A stretch of DNA of 64,000 nucleotides from Crossaster papposus (Eukaryota > Echinodermata > Asteroidea > Velatida > Solasteridae), in the NCBI GenBank assembly GCA_037893245.1, contig JBAIAA010000746.1:186001-250000 (forward strand). The letters are read 5' to 3'. The translations under genes were made by a program, and so were the position numbers. The notes under the pieces are model-generated. The model worked only from the letters and a program-made list of their open reading frames with translations, made no database searches and was not told where the DNA came from. Every line of letters begins with the position of its first letter. The first letter of the stretch is position 1. Shown in pieces: positions 26,377 through 38,080 of this stretch.

Positions 26377-26866
26377 TTAAAGTTAGGATACCCCATTTGC
26401 ACATATCAAAGAAAAAAAATACTACAAAATTATTGAGAAATATCTTACTTATTTGAAAGTAAATGATGACTCTGGGCATCCAGCAAAAGATTGCGCTAGA
26501 TATTAAATTATTATAAATGGATAGATTTGGGGAGGTTGTATTTAATAGTAAATATCGTTTAACTGACCTGTCCGAAGTTTAAAAATCATGAGTCCCGAGA
26601 AAAGCACGCAAAACAGCATTAGTTTTTAACCGGCGTCGAGCAGTTATTCTTATGTTATTATTTTCTTCACGATCGCCGTCCGGCGATCGCAATTTTTTTT
26701 TTTTATAAAATTCTATTTTTCGGAATAATTACTAGATATCTAGCGCAATCATTTTGCTGGATGCCTACAACCATTATTTACTTTCAAATAAGTAAGATAT
26801 TTACTAATTTTTCGGTAGTAAAATAAATTGTTATCTGCAAATGGTGTATCCTACATGTACCTTTAA
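26377..26866 (+). mobile_element. Family A element with two right-type ends
   Basis: TTAAAGTTAGGATACCCCATT at the left leads into about 135 bases that are the family's right end in reverse, then switches to forward family A sequence and ends TACCTTTAA after a small TACATG insertion. It therefore has long inverted repeats of about 140 bases, unlike simple copies. Confidence 0.8.
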
Positions 26867-28920
26867 AGCATCAGAATTCATAATGAATTTTAAAGTCCCG
26901 CTCAACAAAAAAAACTTTTATAAGAAAAGAAAGTTTAACTTGTGAATCGGGCTTTTCAAAAAGAAAATGGTAAAACCAAGTGCAAAAAAAAAGGGGGATA
27001 TTCTGACCTTAGTGTTTAATAATCTATGTCTTCTTGCACCAAGGCTATGATCTCCCTATTGCCATACAATGTACATGTAATCCTCCAGTAAGGGCATTAT
27101 TAGCACAACCAATCTGATGACAAACATTTTGTCCAAACACTTGAGACCATTATCAACACAATAACCCAGCATGCAACACAGCAGACATGCAGCAGTCAGC
27201 CAAAGTCCAGTCTGAAATATTCTCAATTCATTTTCTTTCAACAAAGAAGTCCATTTTTTTTTAAATAGTTTTTTGTAATTCAACAATTTCGGCAGAGATT
27301 TATTTTAGATCAACAACCGAACAATACCAATCAGGAATGGATCAGACACTTAATGGTTGCCTAGCAACTGCTTGGCGGTATTTCCTATGATTCACACGGG
27401 TAGCGGGTAGCAACATGATTTTTGAAAGATTAAGAAAATTCCCCAGTCAAAACTTTAAAAAACAAAAAGTTTGTCATTTGTCATTTCAGCTGACCCCACT
27501 TGAGTAAACACACAACATGAGTTTACACAAAGGAGAACCAAAGGAGAATCCCAAAATTTGGGATTAATGTCGATAAGATGGCTAAACAATGGTTTTATAT
27601 ACTGAGGAGAAATAGTGATGAAAAAAAAAGAAGGAAACTAGGAACAAAAAAAAGTGTTGAATTGATTTTGAAAACTTTTTTCAAATTAGTGCCAAGTTCA
27701 AAAAACCTTCGCGAGCATTGGTGGTCCAAGTTTTTAACCCTAAAACAAACTTTAGAAACCAGAACGTGTTGGTGGAAGTTATACAAATTTGGCTTTTTTC
27801 TATTCTCTCGTAAAACTTTACAGAGTGGATATGTGTAAATAGGATGTCATAACTGTGCATCTGCAAAAACGAATTCAAAATTGGTAGCCAATGCCATGGG
27901 AAGATTGTATACGAAGCTTTATAGGGATAACACTGTTTTAAGGATAGTCAAAAATGAACTAAATAAAACACAAAATATACAATGTATCTGAACAAATAAC
28001 CAACAATTTACCTCCGACTTTTCACAAGATTGTGCCAAACCATGACAGGTATTTCTCCATATCCAATCAAAAACCTTTCACACTAACCACTTCCGAGCCA
28101 CGCAAACAATCTATACATTTTTACAAGGTATTTCATATTTTTCTCTCTCTCAAGGCCTCCAAGACAACAAAACAAACCTACCCACGATATAAATGTAATG
28201 TAAAGAGAAAACCACTAACTGCAGAGAGTGCTGGATTTACAAAAGCTCACTGACCTAGTCAAAATTATTTCCTGTTGGCCCATTGAAGGCCAAGCAAAAC
28301 AAGTGTAATCGCTCAAGTGAAAAGTACAGACATTACACTTCTGTACACCTCTTTTTTTCAGGAAAGAAAAAGTATAGAGAATTGGTGAAGTTTTCAGGTT
28401 TCCTTACAAAAGACAGGAGCCAATGCAAACCATTGGAGTGTGGCCGTGTTGTAAATAATTGCCAATTTGTGTCAACAGTTCTGTAGCTATGAGCAGCTCT
28501 ACAAATCGAAGACTAACTATGCGTATTAAACAAATTTTACTTGGTCGAAATAAATTAAGTTAACCCATTTGTTAGAATACAGAGTTTACATCTCTAAATT
28601 TTCTCGATAATTATTATTATTTTTTAAATCAAGGAATGCCATTAGTCTGTCGGACAAGGCTTTTTTGCTACTCTGTGATCTTGCAGATTTTAATAAATTT
28701 GTCCAGCTTTGTATTTGTAGGTCTTGGTGCACTGTATAGAATTAACTGTTCCAACATCCACAATTTGTTTGGGAATGAACAAATAGGTTTACTTTTAAAC
28801 GGTAAACAAAAATGCTTTGAAAGTTGTGGCATTTCTATGGTAGTTTGGAAACTACTACATTTAAAAAAAGCCAATAAAAAAAAACTGGGAGTAATTTTCC
28901 AGATTTTGTTATCACTTTTG

Positions 28921-29236
28921 GAAGGATACACCATTTGCAGATATCAAATTTTATTTACTACCTAAATATTAAGAAATATCTTACTTATTTGAAAGTAAAT
29001 AATGATTTGGGGCATTTGGGAAAAAAAATGCAGTACATACAGTACACTGCAATTGTTACGAATAAAAAATTAAATAATAAAAAAAAAAAAAATGCCCGAC
29101 ACTGATTAAAAATGAACACTGCTTTTCTTGCTTTTTTTTCTTGGCATCCACGATTGTAAAACTTCTGACAGGTTGCTTGGACATTAATAATTCGGTACAG
29201 GTAGTAAATTTTGTTGATGTCTGCAAATGGTTTAAA
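28921..29236 (-). mobile_element. Family A element next to the exon 1 splice donor
   Basis: Begins GGATACACCATTTGCAGATATC (right end reversed), passes through reverse family sequence (CATCCACGATTGTAAAACTTC) and ends with a right end in forward direction (GATGTCTGCAAATGG). It stops about 46 bases from the donor of ECM3-like exon 1. Confidence 0.75.
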
Positions 29237-29282
29237 CATTCTTCAAATGGATTTTAAATTAACAAGATAACAAAAACCTTAC

Positions 29283-32200
29283 CTTGGGTGAAGTTGGTGA
29301 TGCTGATGTTGCCAAGAGCCAGGTTCATCAGGTAGCCGTCCTTGGGCTGCGTTGAGATGATGTAGATCAACTGGCTGTTGTCGCTGTCCCGATCTTCAGC
29401 ACGGATGAACTTGTTGGTTAGGAGGAAGCCCAGATGTCCAGAGCCCAGGCTGTTCAGCGTCGGTGCTCCACGGTTGACCACAATCTGCGGCATACCGTTG
29501 TCCACTGGAACGATGTTAAGTATCATCTTCTGTGGGGTGCGGATGAAGTCGTCTACATTGGGCGCGACGGAGAAGTCTGTGTGGGTGCCGTCAGTCACGA
29601 TGAAGGAAAAGCTGTCTTCAGAAGACTCGCTGCCATCATGCTGGTAGCTGATGCGGTTCTCGTTCAGGTCCGCCATGGTGAACATAGTGACAATCTCATT
29701 GTTGTCCCTCAGGAGGTTGCCATGGAGTGGCAGCTGAGTGATGGTGAACTTTAGTTTGCTCTGGTCCAGGGTGTCAGTGTCATCAATGCGCAGCTCAAAG
29801 GGAGTGATCAGCTTGTTCTCTCCCTCTTTCAGAGTGACTGGAGAGAAGGTGACAACTGGTTTCTTGTTGTCCACCCCGCTGAGGGAGATGCGGAAAGTGC
29901 GAACAACAGTGTTGAAGCCATCTGTTACTTGGAACTGGAAACTATCCATTCTCATCTCGTCAGCTTGGGTGTGGACGTAGTAGATCTTGTTGCCAGCCAA
30001 GTCCAGCTGAGTGAAGGAGGTGATGGGAACACCAGGATTATCAGTGCTTTCAAGGTGACCCTTGATCGGCCCCTCGGTGATGGTGAAGAGCAGATCTTCG
30101 TCTGGGCTGTTGATATCATTGGTGCTGAGGATATCCGTAGTCAGGGTGACACGCCCACCTTCTTGAAGGGTCACACCAGCATTGACGACATCGGGATGGA
30201 CGTTGTCAATGTGGTCCACACTAATGTAGAAGTAGCGATCAATTAGAGGGTTGGTACCGTCAGTAACATCAAACTTGATAAGGTCGCGGCCACCTTCTTT
30301 GCCTGTGTGCACATAACGGATGCGCTGGTTGTCAACCTCCCACTGAGTAAAATTCATGCCCAAAGTGATGTTCTCTACGACAGAGCCATCAAACTTGCTC
30401 AGCCTTTGCAGCAGACCATTCTTGGGTTCAAAGCTTACTACAAAGGTGAGGTTAGAGTCCGGTGAGTCGAGATCAGTTGCCTTCAAGACACGATTTGTAA
30501 TGATTTCGATTTCACCAATCTCCATGTCCAGTCCATCATTGTTTGCCATGCGTGGGGTTTCATCGTCTAGCGGCAGGACAATGATATTCACCTCGGTAGT
30601 TACATCATGGACACCATCTGTCAGGGTAACGGTGAAAGTGTCAGATTCTGTTTCACTTCCATCATGCTTGTAGAAGATGTCCACACCACTCTGGATCTGA
30701 TCCAAGGTGAAGTTTTTAACTGGAATGACAATGGTTGCTCGTGACTGGATGATGTCTCCTCGTGTTGGCGTCACGATGATGTGGAAGTCAAGAATATCAC
30801 CTGGAATGTCCTCATCAACACCATTAAGCAAAACTGGATCGATCTTTATCATACCACCTTCCTCAACAACAAACTGCCTAACAAAGATTTTGGGCTCTTC
30901 ATCATTGACTGGGTTGATTTCAATTGGGAAGATGTAGTTTGTAGATGGGTTGATACCATCAGAGCAAGCGAAAGTGAACTGATCTTGGCTTGGCTCTGTA
31001 CCTTGGTGGATACTTTGGACATAGTTGACATGATCAAGACGAAGATCTCTGACGGAGAAAGCACTGATGGGGATACCAGAACGCGACTTCTCAGAGCCTG
31101 GAGATGGCGAGATGTTCTCTAGGTATCCTTCAATGGGCTGGACTAGCACAGTACAGATGATGTCATCATCAATAGAATCAACATCAGTAGCTGCCAGATG
31201 CTGAAGATTTATTGTATTCGTGCCACCCTCGTCGACATCAAATGGAGCTCCCATCGTTACATTTGGAGCCAGATTGTCCACTGGTAGAATTGTGACAAAA
31301 ACTTCAATCTGTGTGATAACTGTGTTATCTTTTACCCATCGATCAGACATGTCAGACAATGTCAAATTGAAGGAGTCCTCACGCTTAGTCAGGCCAATTT
31401 CACCACCAGTGTGACGGTACCGGATGTAACCATTGACAATTTCTTGTTGTGTGAAGGAGATGAGGGGCAACCCGTTGTTTTCCAAAATGCCTTCCCGGGG
31501 AAAATTATCAACAATGAAAGTCAGCTGAAGATCCTCTGTGTCAGGATCAGATGCACTGAGGATGTTGTTGGTGATGAGACTGCTGGACTGCTCAGGAACT
31601 TCGAGGAAAGAGCCCAGGGTGCCTGGAGGTAGATCCAAAGTTGGAGCTTCATCATCTACAGGACGTACATGGACTTGAATAGTTACAGGTACAATGTGGA
31701 TGCCGTCAGTCAACTCCAAATCAATGACATCACCAAACTCCTCAGCTCCACTATTTTGATATGTGAGGCCACCTCGGGAGATGTCATCAAGGGTAAAGGT
31801 GTCTTCAGGCTGCATGGGAACTCCATCAATCATAATGTTGCCAAAGGCTGGTACTTGCTTGATGGTGAAAGTGAGCAGACTAGTGTCAGTGTCCGTATCA
31901 TAAGCATCAAGCATGGTCAGGTCCACCAACACCGACTCTCCTTCAGACACGGTAAAGCCAGTGTTGGTCACAGATGGAGGCTTGTTATCAACTGGATGGA
32001 GCAGAATTGTGAAGTGCTGACCAGAAACAAGATTGCCTGCCTCATCTTGAACAGCAAAAACAAACTGGATGTTGCGAGGAGTGATGCCAAGCTCAACACT
32101 GGGGGGCTTATAGCCAATCTTCAGATGGTTGATCTGGCTTTGGTAGAAGTTAGAAATGGCAACATCAGGGTTTTCAATCAAGACGATTTGACCTGCTGGA

Positions 32201-34302
32201 AGTGGGTTGTTGGGATCGGTGTCTCTTGGGGGGTCAGTGATAGTGTAGTACAAGTTGCGGTCTTCGCTGTCTTGATCGGTGTACCGGAGATTAAGTTTCT
32301 TTATAATAGTCATGGCAAACTCGGCAACAGACAAGTCCAGCGTGGTTCCTGGGTACAAGTACGGTGGCTGGTCATCAACTGGAAGAATTTTTACAACAAA
32401 CTGCGACACAGGTGAAAGGTTCGGGTTACTGTCGGCCACACGGAAAAGCATTCTGTCCATAACAACATCAGAGTTGTGAACTCCATTGTGACGGTAGAAA
32501 AGACGGTTGTTAAGAATGTCATCCAGGGTCCACTCTAGGACAGGTTTCTCATAGTAGTTACCGAGGAAAGACCAGTTTTGGGGATCAGGGGGCAATGCAA
32601 GTTGGCGGATGACAATGTTGCCCTGGTTAGAGTAAGGGGGTTCAAGGATGAACCTGATGGTGCTATCGTCAGAATCAACGTCAGTGGCACTGAGCACAAA
32701 CTCGGAAATTGGTTTTAGTTCATTCTTGCTAATCAAAAGGCCAGTGTTAACATTGACGATAGGGGGCTGGTCATCGCGAGGGGCAACAGTGATTGGGAAC
32801 AGAAACTCGGTTTCATTTTTACCATCATTCATTCTGAAGATGATGTTGTCGCTATAGGTTTCGGACCCATCGTGGTGATATGTGACTACTCCGGCTCTCA
32901 GTTCATCAGTGGTGAAGAATTTTCGGGGTTGGCCATCTACTCTAAGGAACCCATGGGTAGGTCCACCGACTGGGGCAATGACAACATCCCAGAGATTGTT
33001 CTCATCAGAAATTTCAAGGTTCAAGTCTGTGAGAATCTGGCGGGACTGACCTTCAAACAATGTAAGGCCTGCATTTCTGGTTGCAACTGGTGCCATAGTG
33101 TTTTTAGGGTTGACAACGATCATGAGGGAAAATGGCTCAGAAGAAGCCAGTTCAGAGTCAACAACTTCAAGCTCAAATTGGAAAATTCTTGTTTCATCAG
33201 AGTCACTGGCTGGGGGGACATAAGCAATTTTTAAGTCACGAACATCTTTTTGGGTGAATGATGAAATGGGGAGGTTGCGGTCATCAGTACTAGTAATGTA
33301 ACCTTCACCGGGGCCTAGAGGGACAGTAATATTGAAAATCAACTTATCTGGGTCTGTCTCGGCGTCTTCAGCAGCGATGATCTCTGGGGTGATGGCGGTC
33401 ATGACAAACTGGTTCAGCTCCAAAATCATCATAACACTGTTGCTGAAACTGGGTGGATTGTTCTCGACTCCTTCCTCGATGATGACATCCACCTGAAAGT
33501 ACTCCTGCTGCACAACGTTGCCACTCCCGTCCTGAAGTTCAACAACCATGGGGATGTGGTCCATGCGAGGGGAATCATTGGCGGAGGTGTGTCGGTACCT
33601 AAGTCCCAAGTCCAAGAAATCGGCGCAGTCCAGCATGGTGCCTTGAATTTGATCTGCTCCAACAACTTCACCGTAGCGTGGCCAGCCACTTGAAGAGCCG
33701 AGGATGGTTACCTTGCACACCTGGGAGGGATCGTAAGCGAACTCGAGTTTGGAGCCGTCCAAGATGTCGCTGAGTCCCATCAGCTGTTGCACCATCAGTG
33801 GGACGCGCTTCTGCATGATCTCCAGCTGCTTGGATTCCACGGTCACGTCGATCATGAAGGGGATGATGATTGTGCTGGTCTCCGAGTCGTAGCGGAGCTG
33901 TAGCTTGACGCGGTCTCGCTGGGGTTTGCGGGAGCCGAAGTGGACGTACTTGACATCGCCGGGGCCGAAGTCGCAGGGGAACTGGTTGGGGGTGAGCCGG
34001 CCAGGGATCTGCGAGAGTGGGTCGGGCAGGACTGTCACTACGCACATGTCACCAGCTTGCACGTTGATTTTCAACTCGGTCTCGGGGTCCAGGACTTTGG
34101 AGCGGCCGAAGGGCACGCTGATGCCGCTGTTGCGCTCGATGATGTCGTTGGAGGTCTGAACGGGATCTTCGGGCTGGGAGATCACCGGGGGAACGTCGGC
34201 GCGAACGTCTGTCGTGCCTAGCGTGAATTGGGCCCCCTGGCCCGCCACAAGTGTCGTGAGCACGGCTAGCAAGCCCACGGAAATTGCTAGAGTCCTGGCC
34301 AT
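29283..34302 (-). CDS. ECM3: ECM3-like extracellular matrix protein (FRAS1/FREM family), exon 1
   Basis: Codes for residues 1-1673 of a secreted, basement-membrane type protein. The ATG at 34302 is chosen because the frame further upstream has only a GTG, and because it starts a clear signal peptide (MARTLAISVG then a Leu/Val-rich core, likely cut near residue 20-23). Residues 24-280 are an N-terminal region that resembles degenerate CSPG units. Twelve CSPG repeats follow, at about 281-401, 402-510, 511-643, 644-772, 773-883, 884-1009, 1010-1133, 1134-1246, 1247-1366, 1367-1478, 1479-1601 and 1602-1673 (the last incomplete). Each shows D-x-x-P-P or similar at the start, an ATD-D-D-S type motif, an FT-x-x-D-I turn, Y-x-H-x-G, and ends in I-x-P-V-D. 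Several N-x-S/T sequons are present. The exon ends CAAG before GTAAGG, phase 1. The family is known from the sea urchin blastocoel matrix and vertebrate FREM2/FRAS1; the expected Calx-beta part is not here. GC and codon use stand out sharply from the AT-rich flanks. Confidence 0.93.
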
Positions 34303-34610
34303 GTTGGGGTGGAATTCAACTGGCCCTATCCTGTAGCACAAAGTATCCACACACACAGTGTACGAGAGGCAGAGATATTACGGGACTTTTCAACGCAACT
34401 GCCGTGATAACTGAAAACGGAGAGAGAAACAGAGCCACCTGTGCAGCGAACCGCACACTGTGCATGAATGACAACTGATAAACGAGTGGAGGAATTTAAT
34501 ACACACACAGTACTCAATGCATACAGGGCCTAAATCAGGGGCACCGCACACACAAATCACCCAGTCAATCACGCACGCGGCTTCTAATATTCATACGCAC
34601 TGTGCGCAGT
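34303..34610 (-). other. ECM3: Probable 5' UTR of the ECM3-like gene
   Basis: The stretch between the ATG at 34302 and the TATA-like box near 34640. It has no other long frame on the minus strand. A CAG about 20 bases above the ATG (TTTGTGCTACAG) could be a splice acceptor, so a non-coding first exon cannot be excluded. The transcription start is inferred from the usual spacing below a TATA box. Confidence 0.45.
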
Positions 34611-34634
34611 ATGCACGCAAAACCCTGCCCTTCC

Positions 34635-34644
34635 TTATTTAATA
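34635..34644 (-). promoter_or_regulatory. TATA-like box, ECM3-like promoter
   Basis: The minus strand reads TATTAAATAA here, about 335 bases above the start codon, with a start site expected near 34605-34615. A second, weaker TATTAAATT lies at about 34493-34501 and could serve an alternative start. Confidence 0.45.
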
Positions 34645-34774
34645 GGGCTGAGGAGTTATTTTAATTCCGCGTAGTGCCCTGTGAGATAATTGCAAAGTTC
34701 TCATGTGGGCGGAGTCACCCGTGGCAGTGACTTTTTGACCTGCATGTGATAGGTGTGGGCGTACCGCCCGTACT

Positions 34775-34807
34775 ACATGTACATTGTACATTGTACAATG
34801 TACATGT
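34775..34807. repeat. Perfect 33-base palindrome upstream of the ECM3-like promoter
   Basis: Two 16-base arms (ACATGTACATTGTACA and its exact reverse complement) around a single T, followed by more GTACA-type units up to about 34830. It lies about 130 bases upstream of the TATA-like box. It can form a hairpin or a symmetric protein site, or may simply be an expanded TGTACA motif, which is frequent in this window. Confidence 0.8.
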
Positions 34808-35444
34808 ATATGTACAGATGTACAGTACAGATGTGTAGATGGTGGTTAGGAATTTGTGTCCTTTTGTGTATTATAACATTTTGTCTGGTAGTAATGGTTC
34901 ATGGCAACTTCATGATAAATTCATCATAACTAAACGTCGGTGGATTTTTTGTTCTCGTTCAATGTTAAAAATTAATTAGTTTTTCTGATTCTAAAGTGAA
35001 AGTAGCATTTGAAAATAATAAATATCTAGTTTTTGAGGTGAAACTAATATAAAGATAGACCATGAATACCTCCCCATAAAATGTTTCTTGTATTTCTTCC
35101 GCTAAAAAGTCTCTCTCTTTTCTTTTTTTTTCTTTTTTTTTGGGGGGGGGTAGAAAATCTGTTTAAAAACTTGCAAAGACTAATTCATGATTTACATGCA
35201 AACTTTCACAGGAAATCACTCAGAATTTCAGAAAATACCCTCTTTTTTGTATCCACGAGTTTCATTGCCTCGTATTTTGGATAACTGTCTACATATGAAG
35301 ATGGTTAAATTGTTCGGTTCCAATTGATATACTTTCATCATTTTGAACTATTGTATTGTTTGAAGTTTTAACTCATTCTATATGCCCCCACCAGTATTGA
35401 GAGCCCCGCCCACGCCGTCCCCGTGCAAAGTGAATCCTATTGGC

Positions 35445-35847
35445 TGGATATTGCTATGATTTTCTAAAATGGATGGGTTAGAGGGTTCATATTTATAGTA
35501 AATATTGCGACGCTGACCTAAGCTTGGTGTCCTAAGATGCTGTTTTTGTTGACTTCCATCAGACGAAACAATTAATATAGACGTCCAGGGAATTATCAGG
35601 TTAGAAAACCAGACTAGTTGCCCCTATTCACAGATGTGTAACAGTATTGCAAATAAAATGTACTAAATTGTGTTTGAAAATAGTCGGCAATCGTTGAAAA
35701 TTGATACAGAATTCCACTTTTCTTGAAAACTACAGCATGCTTGAGACCGTTATTTACTTACTAGCCAAGTAATAAATTCGGTAGTTTAGTTTTTGATGTT
35801 TGTAAATGGTGTATTCTACCATGGAGGTAGAATGATTCTACCTTTAA
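35445..35847 (+). mobile_element. Family B copy
   Basis: Contains AAAATGGATGGGTTAGAGGG, TAGTAAATATTGCGACGCTG, GAAAATTGATACAGAATTCC and ends at TACCTTTAA, where the terminal bases appear twice (GAGGTAGAATGATTCTACCT). Confidence 0.7.
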
Positions 35848-36093
35848 AAAATGGCGACGGGAACGGTCGAGGTGAATTGATGAGATTGAGATGGGGAAAA
35901 AACATGATAACGAGTAGAACACATCGCCTGAGTGGAGCCAGAGGGGAAGTGTTGCAGCCTGCCTGCTGACGTCATGGGGGGGGGGGGGGGGGCGTGTTCT
36001 TGTCTGTTCACATCTCACGAGCAGATGACGCGGTTTCCTACGCACCATCGCCCGGGTGCCAGACTAGAGTTTGATCAGTTACAGGTGCATGTC

Positions 36094-36204
36094 GTCACGT
36101 GACTGTCTGTTTCATAGTTCCTCGGGCATGGCGGGCAAAAATGACGAATATGACGATTTCTTGTGAAGCATTTAGGCCTATTATAGACAAAGGTTTTTGT
36201 GCTG
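36094..36204 (+). promoter_or_regulatory. Candidate promoter and first exon (weak)
   Basis: A CpG-rich patch with a perfect GTCACGTGAC palindrome (E-box/CACGTG type) at 36094-36103. The ATG at 36141 opens a frame (MTNMTISCEAFRPI...) that meets a donor GTGAGT at 36205 but also stays open to about 36380. A second ATG at 36128 in good context reads MAGKNDEYDDFL then stops. The site lies 1.5 kb upstream of the ECM3-like promoter, in divergent orientation. It could equally be an enhancer. No matching downstream exon was found. Confidence 0.25.
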
Positions 36205-36723
36205 GTGAGTCAAATTGCATTAAGAAGGATTTTGAGGACACCCTTTTCGCACGAGGAATCCCTCTGCCAAATATTGTGCTTCATATGATCGTGCTAGGTA
36301 TATCAATCCATGGAGGAATAAAAAGGATCAATCAGTGGTCTTTGTGCACGAAGGGTCAATGGCCGCCATCTGGCCTCTAACCCCAAACAGAAAGCAATTA
36401 CATAAACACGAAGTCACTTCCATCATCGCCTATGGCGACTTGTTCAGCAGACAACAGCAGGAAGGACATCTTCTTGTTTGATAACAACAACAAACAGCCT
36501 TGATGAACGAAGACGAATCGTTTCCGGTGGTTTTGTGATATTTTTCGAGCTTACAATATATTGATTACTAATACTGATGAATGTTGTTTACGTGAACTAT
36601 TTTCGGTAATGAAAGACGCCGATAAACGGGTCATGCATTACCGCAATGGCACGTATTAGTCTTGTCTTAAATTATGTCTGCCATGCAGCCGCTGCTGAGT
36701 TTTGCAAATAATTTGGACTGAAC

Positions 36724-37085
36724 TTAAAGGTATGATACACCATTGCAGATATCGAAAAATCTTACTACCAAATTATTAAGAAATATCTTACTAATTTGAA
36801 AGTAAATGATGATTGTAGGCATTCAGCAAAATGATTGCGCTAGATACCTGTAAAAATTGTTCAAAACAATTTAATTTTATATAACAAAAATCGCGAAAAA
36901 AACAAGAACAACTTAAGAATCACTGCCCGACGCCGGTTGAAAACGAACGCCGTTTTTCTTGCTTTTCTCAGCATCTATGATCATAAAACTTTGAACAGGT
37001 CAGTTATTTACTATAAAATACAACTTCCCAAATCCACCCATTCCTGACAATTCAAGCATTTACCAATGGTGTATCCTACCTTTAA
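36724..37085 (-). mobile_element. Family A TTAA element
   Basis: TTAAAGGTATGATACACCATT at the left and GGTGTATCCTACCTTTAA at the right, in reverse orientation. The central hairpin is lost. Confidence 0.85.
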
Positions 37086-37299
37086 CTGAACAACACTACA
37101 ACAATTGCCGCAACAATATAGAAAGGCCTAAACTAATATATCTTTCTGACAGTACAGGTACGATGTATAACACGGATCCAAGTATTAATGACTATCAGTA
37201 TCAACTTGACGTTTTATTGAAGAAACATTTAATCGACCATACTACGCCATTTTAGTTTTTCATTTGAAAGGAAGGGTATAGCGCAGAAATGGGGTCGTG

Positions 37300-38080
37300 C
37301 TTTACTATAGACCAAATACTATTAGTCACTATAAACTATCTAGTGTAGCAGTTCTTGGTGTATTTTTTAAGGCCTTGTGTATCCTAACCCGGTTTTCCTT
37401 TCAGCGTTGTTGTATTGTTAAAATAATCCACAATGTACATTTGCAAAGAAAAAGATAAACGTTAACAGCGATTTTGAGATATTGCCGAAAATCTGGAGCG
37501 GTTATGTCCACGCGGGAAGAACAATCTAGAATACACAATCTGAGAAACGTCACTGCAGTAACGCTTCTCAGATTCAAATTGTTGGGGATAAAAAGTGATA
37601 TCTTTTTCCATAATCGCTCTACTGTACTTCGAAGTGAAAAGTTTCTAAAACTATCCAACTATGCATTATACTATCCAAAGCTGCTGTACTTCTTACCAAG
37701 TAAGTTTGTATTGCCATTAATTTTTGGAGTAATTACCAAACGTATAGTACGATCCCTTTAAGTGTCTTTCATTTTTTTAAGGAACTTTATATTCACAAGG
37801 AAGCCATTTCTGTTGTGTTCCTTGGATGTATTTTATAAATTGTGAACTACTAATGGGATGGTACCAGACTAATTTTGCATTCTAGCCTCACTTTCAATAT
37901 TGCCTTTAAACATTAAGGTGTTTTATCACAAATTTTAAATTATTCATCAGAGAAGACAAGTATTACCGTAATTTGTAATTAATTTTAGGTCATTGCTTCT
38001 AACCGGAAGTTCCAAAAATGAAGATTTTACCTCACTTTCAATTTAAGATGGCGGCTATGGCCGACTCGTATAAATAAAAC
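37300..38080 (+). repeat. Dispersed repeat shared with 46.8-47.5 kb
   Basis: AGTCACTATAAACTATCT (37320) and GAAGCCATTTCTGTTGTGTT through GGCCGACTCGT (37800-38070) both have diverged partners near 47360 and 46815-47070. A family C copy is embedded. Confidence 0.6.
37460..37761 (-). mobile_element. Family C TTAA element, left end missing
   Basis: Ends ATTACCAAACGTATAGTACG then ATCCCTTTAA. Shares TATTGCCGAAAATCTGGAGC and the near-palindrome around ACTGCAGT with the two other copies. Confidence 0.75.

Larger units (their letters stand above)
9657..29282 (-). other. ECM3: Intron 1 of the ECM3-like gene (19.6 kb)
   Basis: Bounded by donor GTAAGG at 29282 and an acceptor ending CAG at 9657. It is AT-rich and full of repeats: family A elements (19.65, 22.2, 24.4, 25.7, 26.4 and 28.9 kb), a family B copy carrying a nested element (25.0-25.7 kb), an inverted pair of family F elements (14.1-14.7 kb), a duplicated segment (22.55-23.62 kb), a shorter duplication (16.1-16.46 kb) and many G or C tracts. 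The stretches 9.66-12.0, 12.3-14.1, 14.7-16.0, 16.5-18.7, 19.8-22.1 and 26.9-28.9 kb show no gene I can support. An open frame of about 630 bases near 13.2-13.8 kb lies in a locally CpG-richer patch but resembles nothing I know. Confidence 0.85.

Noticed and set aside
29378-34221. Many plus-strand frames opposite the ECM3-like exon, up to 248 codons
   Set aside because: They are shadows of the minus-strand coding exon.
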